Source: Verrucomicrobia bacterium IMCC26134 (lineage in GTDB: Bacteria > Verrucomicrobiota > Verrucomicrobiia > Opitutales > Opitutaceae). From it: a stretch of 64,000 bases of DNA. The stretch is taken from NCBI GenBank assembly GCA_000972765.1, contig CP011265.1, positions 1,054,001 to 1,118,000 on the forward strand, written 5' to 3'. The notes beneath the pieces are model-generated. The model saw only the letters and a program-made list of their open reading frames with translations. It was not told where the DNA came from and made no database searches. Shown piece by piece: positions 18,444 through 26,840 of this stretch. Both the position numbers and the translations under genes were made by a program. Position 1 is the stretch's first letter. Every line of letters starts with the position of its first letter.

Positions 18444-19106
18444 TCAGAGAGGTTTTTTGTAGGTGCCACCCGTGGCATCGGTAAATACGAGCAGGCCGGG
18501 GAGCACTTCGCTGAGGCGAAGCCCAAGCTCTCGATTCACCATGTCGTTTATTCGGTAAATTTTTTCGTTCATCAGCACTCGCGCTTCGAACCCTAGGCCG
18601 CGCACGCCTGTGATGCGGAGGCTATCGAGCACCGCATAAACCCGGGCTTCTTGAGTGATCGTTACGCCGACGACCGGATCAGGGGTAGGGCTGGGCGGAG
18701 GGGCGGGCGGAGCCACGTAAGCAGGCAAACTGACAGCGGGCTCAGGTGAAGGAACGGGCGCCGGTTGCACGGGAGTTGGCCTCGCCACCGGTGCCGTTGC
18801 AGTGACGGCGGGAGATGCTTCCGGCTTCGGTGGGGGGATGGCTTGGGCTGACGAGGCGGGGGAGGTGGTTGCGGGCTGCAGCGCCGGGTTTAAGAAAAAG
18901 AAAAAGATTGCCGCCGCTACACCCGCGCCGAGGAAAAGAAGGCCGAGCCCCAGCCAAGGGAAGGTCTTTGAGCCACGATGGCTGGCGTTGCGCATGTCGG
19001 TCGGGACAGCAGCCGTGGCGCTGCGGCTGGCGGCCGATGCGGTAGGCGTGGCTTCGAGGTTGCGCTGCCGCTGGGCTTTTTTCAGGGCTTCGTTGATGAG
19101 GCTCAT
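18444..19106 (-). CDS. GspB-like inner-membrane protein
   Basis: 220 residues from ATG 19106. The N-terminus MSLINEALKKAQRQR is the conserved cytoplasmic peptide of GspB-type secretion proteins. A membrane helix follows (about residues 50-72, GLLFLGAGVAAAIFFFFL), then a long Pro/Ala-rich periplasmic spacer, then a compact C-terminal domain (VYAVLDSLRITGV...INDMVNRELGLRLSEV) resembling the secretin-pilot/PilP-like fold. In type II secretion, GspB works with the ATPase GspA/ExeA to insert the secretin through peptidoglycan. It lies 28 bases downstream of just such an ATPase gene. No secretin or other T2SS gene is in the window. Confidence 0.72.
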   Translation of the reverse strand: MSLINEALKKAQRQRNLEATPTASAASRSATAAVPTDMRNASHRGSKTFPWLGLGLLFLGAGVAAAIFFFFLNPALQPATTSPASSAQAIPPPKPEASPAVTATAPVARPTPVQPAPVPSPEPAVSLPAYVAPPAPPPSPTPDPVVGVTITQEARVYAVLDSLRITGVRGLGFEARVLMNEKIYRINDMVNRELGLRLSEVLPGLLVFTDATGGTYKKPL

Positions 19107-19134
19107 GGCTTCGTCGGAAATTGATCGCAGGAGC

Positions 19135-19953
19135 TCATTCGGTGAGTTTCCTAAGGTCTTTGATGGCCCGGCGAACGTCCCACCAAGAGACTTCATCGGA
19201 TTCACGGATAAAGGCGGCAAGCAGCGCTTTGTCGCAGAGATTGTTTACGATGCGCGGGATTCCTTTGCTGTAGCCGAAAACTGCCCGCAAGGCCCACTTG
19301 GTAAAATAGGGCCGGCCTTGGCTGCCGGAGCGGGTTAGGCGGTGCTGCACGTAGTGGGTGAGGTCTGTTCGAGTCAGCTGGTCCAGCTCGTAATGGACAA
19401 GCACACGTTGGCGGAGCTGGCGCAGCTCCGGGCGTTTCAAAATGTCTTTAAGCTCGGGCTGCCCCATGAGGAGGATTTGCAGCAGCTTTTGTTTATCGGT
19501 CTCGAGATTGGAGAGCAGGCGGATCTGTTCGAGCACGTCGAAGGAAAGATTCTGCGCCTCGTCGATGATGAGCAGGATTTCGCGGCCTCGTTCGATGCGA
19601 TCCAGTAGCACACGATTTATTTGGCCTATCAGGTCCGGTTGTTCGTGGTGCTGGGGCGTCTCGCCGAGTTCGGTGAGGATGGCGCGAAGCATTTGCGTCT
19701 CGTTGACGCTGGGGTTGAGGATGAGGGCGGTGTCGAAGCGGCCGTCCTTTTCAAGGTCATTGAGGAAGTGACGGCAGAGGGTGGTTTTGCCGCAGCCGAC
19801 CTCGCCGATGAGCACGATGAAGCCTTTTTTCTCGAATACGCCGAATTTCAAATGCTGCAGCGCCTCCTGATGAGTGGGGCTCAGGTAGAGAAACTTGGGA
19901 TCGGGGGTGATGTGAAAAGGCAGTTCCGCGAGGCCGTAGAAACTCTGATACAT
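19135..19953 (-). CDS. ExeA/GspA-like AAA ATPase
   Basis: 272 residues: only the AAA+ ATPase module, without the C-terminal membrane and peptidoglycan-binding parts of full-length ExeA (about 550 residues). Starts with the family signature FYGLAELPFHITPDPKFLYLS. Walker A is GEVGCGKT (50-57), Walker B LLIIDEAQN near 127-135, and a sensor region LLMGQPEL follows. Paired with the GspB-like protein; the duo may power secretin or pilus assembly or a cell-envelope function. First gene of a two-gene minus-strand operon. Confidence 0.85.
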   Translation of the reverse strand: MYQSFYGLAELPFHITPDPKFLYLSPTHQEALQHLKFGVFEKKGFIVLIGEVGCGKTTLCRHFLNDLEKDGRFDTALILNPSVNETQMLRAILTELGETPQHHEQPDLIGQINRVLLDRIERGREILLIIDEAQNLSFDVLEQIRLLSNLETDKQKLLQILLMGQPELKDILKRPELRQLRQRVLVHYELDQLTRTDLTHYVQHRLTRSGSQGRPYFTKWALRAVFGYSKGIPRIVNNLCDKALLAAFIRESDEVSWWDVRRAIKDLRKLTE

Positions 19954-20068
19954 GACCTTAATCGGTTAACGGGCGGGGCGGTTCAAGGCACGCCAAATCA
20001 AAGGCGCGATTTTTTTTGGGCGTGATTTACATGCGCCTTCGTATTTGTCACACCGAGGACATCCGACC

Positions 20069-20356
20069 ATGCCCACTTGGCTTCATCGTTTCATTTTGCT
20101 GGTATCCGCCCTCGCCTGTTTGGGGGTGCTCGGACTGCTTGGCGCGGTTCTTATCCAGACACGGGCGGAGTATGCGCAAGTTCAGCAGGTCGAGGCGGAG
20201 GCACGCCAGCGTCTCGCTGAAATGCAGGCCCGCCTTGCCGAGCAGGAGGTCGTTTTGGATCGGCTGCGCAACGACCCGGCCTACGTGGAGCGCGTTATTC
20301 GCAGTCGCCTCGGCTACGCCAAGCCCGAGGAGTTCGTCTTCCGCTTTTCGGATTAA
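20069..20356 (+). CDS. FtsB/DivIC-like septum formation protein
   Basis: 95 residues from ATG 20069, which has GAGG about ten bases upstream; a TTG at 20045 in the same frame is less likely. One N-terminal membrane helix (residues 7-29) is followed by a coiled coil of about 45 residues rich in Glu/Gln/Arg and then the short motif DPAYVERVIRSRLGYAKPEEF, typical of the FtsB/DivIC family that stabilises the FtsL-FtsQ division complex. Divergent from the ExeA-like gene. Confidence 0.85.
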   Translation: MPTWLHRFILLVSALACLGVLGLLGAVLIQTRAEYAQVQQVEAEARQRLAEMQARLAEQEVVLDRLRNDPAYVERVIRSRLGYAKPEEFVFRFSD

Positions 20357-20437
20357 GGCGCCTGTTTTAAACGCAGTTCAAGAATGGCGTTGATCGTTGA
20401 TGGCGAGGTGCTTTTCAATCGCCCTTCATTTTTCAAC

Positions 20438-21862
20438 ATGACCACGCATCCCGTTATCGAAGCTTTTCAAAACGCCGGACAAGGCCACGTTTTCGCCTTT
20501 TTCGACCAACTTAACCCTTCGCAGCAGCAAGACTTGCTCACCGACGCCTCAGAGATTGATCTCGCCGAGGTTGCCGAGCTTAACCGCACGCTCGTTCAGA
20601 AGCAGGGCGGGGCCGCAGGCGTGGATCTTTCCGACCTCGCTCCCGCACCTTACGAGTCTCTTCCAAAGAACGGTGGCGACGCCTCCGCCTGGTCCGCCGC
20701 CAAGCAGACCGGCGAGGCCGCCCTGCGAGCCGGTCGAGTGGCGGCTTTTGTGGTCGCGGGCGGTCAGGGCACGCGCCTTGGCTACGACGGCCCCAAAGGC
20801 ACTTATCCGGTCACGCCGGTGCTAAAGAAAAGCCTCTTTCACGTATTCGCAGATAAACTACGCGCGGCCGGCGTTCGTTATGGACGTCCCCTGCACTGGT
20901 TTATCATGACGAGTGACGTTAACTATGCCGCGACGACCGCCTTTTTCCGCGAGCACGCCTTCTTTGGCCTGGCCGAGACGCACGTCCACTTTTTCAAGCA
21001 GGGTCGCATGCCGGCAGTTGGCTTCGACGGCAAAATCCTGCTCGAGCACAAACACCGCATCGCCATGTCGCCCGACGGTCACGGCGGTTCGCTTCGCGCC
21101 CTGCACCGTAGCGGAGCGCTCGACCTTATGGCCAACGAAGGCATCGACATGATGAGCTACTTCCAGGTGGATAATCCGCTGGTGCGTTTTATCGATCCGA
21201 CCTTCATCGGCTGGCATCTGATCCGCCGCTCCGAAATGAGCAGCAAGATGATTCCCAAGGCCTACGCCGGTGAAAAAGTCGGCCATTTTTGTTCCCAGCG
21301 CGGCCAGACCGTGGTGGTGGAATACTCCGACCTCCCCAAGGCCTATCAGGACGAGGTCGATCCCGCCACAGGCCGCCTCCGTTACATCGCCGGCAGCATC
21401 GCCATCCATCTGCTCGACGCCGCTTTTATCCGGCGCATGGCCACCGGTGCGGACGCACTGCCTTTCCATCGCGCGGATAAAAAGATCCCCTGTCTCGACG
21501 CCGCCGGAAACGCGGTGAAACCCGATAAACCCAACGGCGTGAAGTTTGAACTCTTTGTCTTTGACGCGCTACCTTTCGCGAAGAACCCCGTCGTCATCGA
21601 GACTGACCGGGCTGATGATTTCTCGCCGGTAAAAAATGCCGAAGGCGTCGATTCGCCCAAGAGCTGCGCGGAGGACCAGGTGCGCCAGTTCACCCGCTGG
21701 GCCAACGCCCACGGTGCCGCCGTCCCGGTGGACGCCACCGGGCTGCCGCCCTTCACTTTCGAGGTATCGCCCCTCTTCGGTTACGACGAGGATAGCTTTG
21801 CCTCCGCCTGGAATTCCCAGACACCCAAGCCCGCTATTTCCGCCGGCGACGTGCTTTCCTGA
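20438..21862 (+). CDS. UDPGP-family UDP-sugar pyrophosphorylase (UDP-GlcNAc pyrophosphorylase-like)
   Basis: 474 residues from ATG 20438; an upstream in-frame ATG at 20384 adds 18 poorly conserved residues. The nucleotide-binding loop GGQGTRLGYDGPKG (108-121) is characteristic of the eukaryote-like UAP/UGP family (UDPGP), unrelated in detail to bacterial GalU or GlmU. KQGRMPAVGFDGKILL, DGHGGSLRAL, YFQVDNPLVRF and the C-terminal NGVKFELFVFDALPFA also fit UAP. It probably makes UDP-GlcNAc or a related UDP-sugar from UTP and a sugar-1-phosphate. A phosphohexomutase gene follows 26 bases downstream and would supply the sugar-1-phosphate. Confidence 0.88.
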   Translation: MTTHPVIEAFQNAGQGHVFAFFDQLNPSQQQDLLTDASEIDLAEVAELNRTLVQKQGGAAGVDLSDLAPAPYESLPKNGGDASAWSAAKQTGEAALRAGRVAAFVVAGGQGTRLGYDGPKGTYPVTPVLKKSLFHVFADKLRAAGVRYGRPLHWFIMTSDVNYAATTAFFREHAFFGLAETHVHFFKQGRMPAVGFDGKILLEHKHRIAMSPDGHGGSLRALHRSGALDLMANEGIDMMSYFQVDNPLVRFIDPTFIGWHLIRRSEMSSKMIPKAYAGEKVGHFCSQRGQTVVVEYSDLPKAYQDEVDPATGRLRYIAGSIAIHLLDAAFIRRMATGADALPFHRADKKIPCLDAAGNAVKPDKPNGVKFELFVFDALPFAKNPVVIETDRADDFSPVKNAEGVDSPKSCAEDQVRQFTRWANAHGAAVPVDATGLPPFTFEVSPLFGYDEDSFASAWNSQTPKPAISAGDVLS

Positions 21863-21888
21863 ATCCAAACCATCCCGTTCAATCTCCC

Positions 21889-23850
21889 ATGAGCCTCCTC
21901 GCCTACCTTCAAGCCGCCGGCGCCGCCGGGCAGCTCCTTCCCTCCACGTTAAATAACATGGAGACCTGGCTTGCCGCCGGCCTGCCCAGCTGGGCAAGCT
22001 CCAGCCTCGAAGAACTCGTGGCCAAGCAGGCTTGGGGCGAGCTCAACGACCGCTTTTACCGCGACCTCGAATTCGGGACCGGAGGCATGCGCGGCCGGAC
22101 CATCGGGACGGTTTCCACCGCTGCCGAGCAAGGCAAGGTCGGTCCGCTGGGCACGCCCGAGCACGCCGCCATCGGCAGCAACATCCTCAACGACTACACT
22201 CTCGTTCGCGCTACCATAGGCCTCTTTCGCCATACCGCCGCCTATCTCTCGGCCAAGGGCGACCCTCGTCTGCCCGCGTTGGTAATCGCGCACGACGTCC
22301 GTCACTTCTCGCGCCACTTCTGTGAACTCGCCGCCTCCACCTGGTCACGCCTCGGCGGTCAGGCCTATATCTTCACCGGCCCGCGCTCCACGCCGCAGCT
22401 GAGCTTCACCGTGCGCTGGCTCGGTGCCCACGCCGGCGTGGTCATCACCGCCAGCCACAATCCCCCGCACGACAACGGGTTTAAGGCCTACTTCGACGAT
22501 GGCGCGCAGGTCGTGGCGCCACACGACAAGGGCATCGTCACCGAAGTCGGCAAGGTTCCGCTCGGCGAACTACCCGCCTACCTCGTCAAGGAGCTGGCCC
22601 GGGTTGTCACCCTTGGCGCATCCGCCGACGAAGCCTACCGTGCCGCCGCCGCCACGGCGGTTATTGATCGCTCGGTCTTCGCATCAGCAAAACTCAAGGT
22701 TGCCTTCACCTCCATCCATGGCGTGGGCAACATCATGTCTGTGCCGCTTCTTAAAGAGGCGGGCGTTGAGCTGCATGAGGAGCCTGCGCAGGCAGTGCAC
22801 GACCCGCGTTTCCCCACCGTCAAGTCACCCAACCCGGAGAACGCCGACGCGCTTTCGCTCGCAATCAAGCTGGCCGAGGAAAAGGGACTCGATCTCGTCA
22901 TGGCCACCGACCCCGATTGCGACCGCATGGGCGCCGCGGTGCGGGGCAGGGACGGCAAGATGCACCTCATCACCGGCAACCAGATCGGTGCCCTGATGAC
23001 CGAGTATCGTCTTTCCCGATATAAGGAGCTCGGCGTCATTCCCAAGGCCGGTTCCGATCGTGTCGCGCTGGTGAAGACCTTCGTGACCACCGCACTGCAG
23101 GATGAGATCGCGCGCAGCCACGGCGTGAAGGTCGTCAACACCCTCACCGGCTTCAAGTGGATCGCCGGCAAGATCCGTGGCTATGAGGACAAGCTCAAGA
23201 CCGGCTACCTCTCCAAGCACGGCGTCGCCATTGACTACAACGCCACGCCCTTCGCCAGCCGCGCGAAGCTCTTGCAGGAGTTTTCCACCTTCTACGCATT
23301 CGGCTGCGAAGAGAGCTACGGTTATCTCGCGAACGATCTGGTGCGCGACAAGGACGGCAACTCCGCCTGCCTCATGCTGGCCGAGGTCTGCGCCTATGTG
23401 AAGAGCCGCGGACTCACGATTCCCGAGTATCTCGACGAGATCTACCTGCGCACGAGCTACTATCTCGAAGGCGTGGTGAATCTCTACTACGAGGGCGCGA
23501 GTGGAGCCGCCAAGATCAAGCGCATCATAGACGGCTATCGCACTAACCCGCCGTCCGCCTTCGGCGAAGTAGCGGTGACCAAGTTCGAGGACTTCGGCCG
23601 CATGGATATTCGCGACGCAGACGGCGAACTGGTGCCCAAGCAGGACCTTTACGTGGTGACGCTGGCCAACGGTTACACTTTCGCCGCCCGCGGTTCCGGC
23701 ACGGAGCCGAAGATGAAATTTTACGTTTTCGCCAAGGCATCGGTGAAGACCGCCGCCGAACTGCCCGCCGTGAAGGCGGCGGTTAAGGTCGAACTCGACC
23801 GCGTCAAAGCCCTTATCGAAGCCGATGCCCAGAAGCGCGCAGAAATATAA
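21889..23850 (+). CDS. Phospho-sugar mutase (phosphoglucomutase/phosphomannomutase family)
   Basis: 653 residues; longer than PgmB/ManB types and typical of the large bacterial phospho-sugar mutases (PGM2-like). The phosphoserine loop is TASHNPPHDNGFK with Ser189, the metal site DPDCD (341-345), the sugar-binding FGCEESYGYL and the phosphate-binding RGSGTEPKMKFY at the C-terminus are all intact. Converts hexose 6-phosphate to 1-phosphate. Same operon as the upstream UDP-sugar pyrophosphorylase, which consumes the product for nucleotide-sugar synthesis. Confidence 0.93.
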   Translation: MSLLAYLQAAGAAGQLLPSTLNNMETWLAAGLPSWASSSLEELVAKQAWGELNDRFYRDLEFGTGGMRGRTIGTVSTAAEQGKVGPLGTPEHAAIGSNILNDYTLVRATIGLFRHTAAYLSAKGDPRLPALVIAHDVRHFSRHFCELAASTWSRLGGQAYIFTGPRSTPQLSFTVRWLGAHAGVVITASHNPPHDNGFKAYFDDGAQVVAPHDKGIVTEVGKVPLGELPAYLVKELARVVTLGASADEAYRAAAATAVIDRSVFASAKLKVAFTSIHGVGNIMSVPLLKEAGVELHEEPAQAVHDPRFPTVKSPNPENADALSLAIKLAEEKGLDLVMATDPDCDRMGAAVRGRDGKMHLITGNQIGALMTEYRLSRYKELGVIPKAGSDRVALVKTFVTTALQDEIARSHGVKVVNTLTGFKWIAGKIRGYEDKLKTGYLSKHGVAIDYNATPFASRAKLLQEFSTFYAFGCEESYGYLANDLVRDKDGNSACLMLAEVCAYVKSRGLTIPEYLDEIYLRTSYYLEGVVNLYYEGASGAAKIKRIIDGYRTNPPSAFGEVAVTKFEDFGRMDIRDADGELVPKQDLYVVTLANGYTFAARGSGTEPKMKFYVFAKASVKTAAELPAVKAAVKVELDRVKALIEADAQKRAEI

Positions 23851-23901
23851 TTTGCGTTTTACTGGTCTGCTTATCCGTTGAGGTGAATCCCTCGGCGAAT
23901 C

Positions 23902-24297
23902 GTGAAAACCATTTTTAGAATCACAGTGTGGCTGCTGCTGGCCCTTTGGCTACCCGCGACAAATCACTGTGATCTTGAGGTGGTTGATATAGCAGGCTTG
24001 AGCGATTGTGACCATTGTCCGCCGGCTTGCACCACTGCTTGCGAAAGCGACACGTGCTCAATCATCGGAGGTGTTGCCTATCCTCGCAACTTGGCTGCTC
24101 GGCAAGTCTCCAAGCCTCTCGTTACGATTGAAACTGGCGAATTTTGTTTTTTCGGTCTGTTTACATTTCTTCCAGAACCTGAATTGGCGCCAGCGCTTCT
24201 CGTAGGCGATCATCCGGAGCTTCAGGCGATGCAGCGGACATGGTCGTTTGAACGCCGTGCCTCGGCGCCAGCGTGCGCTCCTAATACCGTGGCTTGA
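23902..24297 (+). CDS. Small exported Cys-rich protein heading the metal-efflux operon
   Basis: 131 residues from a GTG at 23902. An N-terminal hydrophobic segment (residues 4-19) acts as signal peptide or anchor; it is followed by a cluster of potential metal ligands: H22, C23, C36, H38, C39, C43, C47 and C52. The rest has no recognisable domain. It lies just upstream of the outer-membrane factor, adaptor and RND pump genes in the same direction, so a role in metal sensing or delivery in the periplasm is a reasonable inference. No family assignment can be made by eye. Confidence 0.65.
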   Translation: MKTIFRITVWLLLALWLPATNHCDLEVVDIAGLSDCDHCPPACTTACESDTCSIIGGVAYPRNLAARQVSKPLVTIETGEFCFFGLFTFLPEPELAPALLVGDHPELQAMQRTWSFERRASAPACAPNTVA

Positions 24298-24408
24298 CCC
24301 GACCCTGCGCGGTCGGGCTGTTTCCGGTTTGATACCCGTGCGTCGCTGCCTGCGCGCGTCGGGTGTTGTTTTATCATTACCTCCACATCTCAGCGTTGTT
24401 CATTCGTC

Positions 24409-25698
24409 ATGTCTTCTGGCTCAATCCTACGCTCATCCGCAGCCTTGCTAGGCTGTTCACTTATTTTCCACGGTGTCGCGCACTCTGCCGAGGGTAACCC
24501 TTCGTCCTTTTCCTTGGTCGAGGCGCTGCGCCGCGCCGAAGCAGGGAATCCGGCCCTGCACGCGCAGGCCTATGCGACCCGCTCTACCGACGCACTGATT
24601 GCGCAGGCGGGAGCACGGCCCAATCCGGCACTCAGCATCGCACTGGAAAACTTCGCCGGCTCGGGAGCGTTTCGCGGCTTCGACGGGGTCGAGACCACAG
24701 TGCAGCTCGGTCAGGTTTTCGAACGAGGGGGGAAACGTGCTAAGCGTGTCGCAGTGGCCCGCAGCGGGCGAGAAATCGCGTCGCAGGAGTTCGCCGTTCG
24801 AAGGGCCGAGCTGCTCGCCGCCGCCGCCGCCGCTTATGTCGATGTTCTCACGGCCAACTCGCGCACCGAACAAACAGCCCGCTCGCTTGCGCTGGCTCGC
24901 GAAACCGCCGGTGTCATTTCAACTCATGTCCAGGCCGCTTCCACCTCAAGCGTGGAGTCCGCCCGCGCCCGCGCCGCGCTTGCCACCGCTCGCGCTGAGC
25001 ATACCCGCGCCGAGTCCACTCGCGCCCAGACTTACGCATCCCTCGCCGCGACCTGGGGCGGCCCGCCGGACGATTTGCCGAGACTGCCTGGCCTCCCGCA
25101 AGTCCCCGGCGCGTTGCCCGACCGCGAAGCCCTGCTCGCTCAACTTTCCTCTCATCCCCGCAACGAACTCCATCAGGCGACTATCGACGCTCGTCGAGCG
25201 GAATTGCAGTTGGCGCGATCCACATCCGCGCAAGATGTGACGGTGGCTGGCGGCCTGCGCTCGCTTCGGGCCAGCGGAGACGCCGCCTTTGTCGCCGGCG
25301 TTTCCGTGCCGATCGCATTTCGCAATCAAAACGAAGGCGCGATTCGCTCCGCACGCGAGACGCTTGCTGGAGCCGAGCAATCCACCCGCGCCCTCGACGC
25401 CGAGTTGCGCGCCGCCTTCAGCGCCGCCTGGGAGGCCTTGCTTCTCGCCCACACCGTCGCCCGTGATCTGCGGGCCGATGCGCTACCTGCCATGGAAGAG
25501 GCTCTCGTGATCGTTCGACGAGCGCACACCCAGGGCGAGGCATCGCTCCTCGATGTGCTCGACGCCCATCGTGCCCTAAACTGGCTCAACCGCGATGTTC
25601 TCGAAGCCGAAGCCGCGTTCGCCGCCGCGCTCGTGCGCCTCGATTCCCTCACTGATCCAACCTTCCCGCTCACCTCTGCATTCCTTTCGCGCCGATGA
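24409..25698 (+). CDS. TolC-family outer-membrane efflux protein (CzcC-like)
   Basis: 429 residues with a signal peptide (LGCSLIFHGVAHSAEG). Two repeats of the outer-membrane efflux protein fold are apparent: first LRRAEAGNPALHAQAYATRS with long Ala/Arg-rich helices and VETTVQLGQVFERGGKR, and second HRALNWLNRDVLEAEAAFAAALVRLD near the end. Forms the trimeric outer-membrane channel of an RND efflux system. It overlaps the adaptor gene by four bases (ATGA), showing translational coupling. Confidence 0.88.
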   Translation: MSSGSILRSSAALLGCSLIFHGVAHSAEGNPSSFSLVEALRRAEAGNPALHAQAYATRSTDALIAQAGARPNPALSIALENFAGSGAFRGFDGVETTVQLGQVFERGGKRAKRVAVARSGREIASQEFAVRRAELLAAAAAAYVDVLTANSRTEQTARSLALARETAGVISTHVQAASTSSVESARARAALATARAEHTRAESTRAQTYASLAATWGGPPDDLPRLPGLPQVPGALPDREALLAQLSSHPRNELHQATIDARRAELQLARSTSAQDVTVAGGLRSLRASGDAAFVAGVSVPIAFRNQNEGAIRSARETLAGAEQSTRALDAELRAAFSAAWEALLLAHTVARDLRADALPAMEEALVIVRRAHTQGEASLLDVLDAHRALNWLNRDVLEAEAAFAAALVRLDSLTDPTFPLTSAFLSRR

Positions 25699-26840
25699 AA
25701 CCATCCGCCTTTACCGCCGCTCTTCTGCTTTCGGCTTCCCTTCACGCAAGCTCACTCCCTGCGTCCGATGCCGCCGCCGCCCGCCGCAACAACACCGTCG
25801 TCCTCGATCAGATGGGGGTGAAAAACCTCCGCATCCAGACCGTTGTCGTCGAACCGGTCGATTTTGAGGAAACTGTTTTCGCCCTCGGACGTATCGAGGT
25901 CTATCCGGGAAACCGCGCCGTTGTCAGCAGTCGCATCGCCGGACGCGCGGTATTCGTTTTAATCAAGAATGATCATGCAGTGAACAAGGGCGACCTCGCC
26001 TTAGTGGTCGAGAGCCGCCAGGCTGGAGATCCGCCGCCGAGCGTCGAGTTGACTGCGTCGATTTCCGGCCTAGTCAGCGCCGTGAATGTGGTGCCCGGCC
26101 AACCGGTTGATCCCGATAAACCGCTCGCAGAGATTGTTGACCTCGCGAAGGTCTATGCCGTCGCCCGCGTGCCTGAGCAGCTTGCCGGGCGTTTGCAGCG
26201 CGGCCAGCGCGCACACATAGCTGTCGCCGCGGTCTCGGGCAAAGTTTTCCCAGCAGAGCTCGAACATCTCGGTGTTTTCGCCGATTCGAAAAACGGCACA
26301 ATTGAGGCCGCATTTCGTGTCGCTAATCCCGAGCTTACCCTGCGACCCGGGATGCGCGCCGAATTCTCCATTGTGATCTCAAAACGCTCACAAGTCACCA
26401 GCGTGCCGCGCAGTGCGCTACAAGGCACTCCCAGTAATCGCTACGTTTATGTGAAGGACTTTGATCTCCCGAACGCGTTTGTGAAAACCGCCGTCGTCAC
26501 CGGTCAGAGCAATGACCGCTTCGTCGAGATCATCAGCGGCCTGCTGCCCACCGACGAAGTCGTCACCCAGGGTGCCTACTCGCTTGCCTTCGCCGGCGGC
26601 GGCACCCTCTCACTCAAGGAGGCGCTGGATGCCGCGCATGGCCACGAACACAACGCGGACGGTTCCGAGCTTACCGCCGCGTCCAAGGCTGCCGCCGCTG
26701 ACTCGACCGCACACGGTCACGATCACGGCGACCACGCCGACGCACACCCTCACGATCTCAAGTGGAAGGTCCTCACCGGCGTATTCTTCGTGGCCTTCCT
26801 CATTGCACTTTTCGCCAATAAACCAGCCGCAAATGCTTAA
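25695..26840 (+). CDS. RND efflux periplasmic adaptor (CzcB/HlyD family) with His-rich C-terminal tail and membrane helix
   Basis: 381 residues: signal peptide (to about residue 20), then the barrel-sandwich and beta-barrel domains of membrane-fusion proteins (GRIEVYPGNRAVVSSRIAGRA, SVELTASISGLVSAVNVVPG, TLRPGMRAEFSI, LLPTDEVVTQGAYSL). Unlike standard adaptors it continues with a His/Asp-rich stretch (about 315-353, with HGHEH, HGHDHGDH and HPHD) and then a hydrophobic helix (about 357-374). The tail looks like a metal-collecting loop anchored in the membrane. Translationally coupled to the genes on both sides (4- and 8-base overlaps). Confidence 0.88.
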   Translation: MKPSAFTAALLLSASLHASSLPASDAAAARRNNTVVLDQMGVKNLRIQTVVVEPVDFEETVFALGRIEVYPGNRAVVSSRIAGRAVFVLIKNDHAVNKGDLALVVESRQAGDPPPSVELTASISGLVSAVNVVPGQPVDPDKPLAEIVDLAKVYAVARVPEQLAGRLQRGQRAHIAVAAVSGKVFPAELEHLGVFADSKNGTIEAAFRVANPELTLRPGMRAEFSIVISKRSQVTSVPRSALQGTPSNRYVYVKDFDLPNAFVKTAVVTGQSNDRFVEIISGLLPTDEVVTQGAYSLAFAGGGTLSLKEALDAAHGHEHNADGSELTAASKAAAADSTAHGHDHGDHADAHPHDLKWKVLTGVFFVAFLIALFANKPAANA

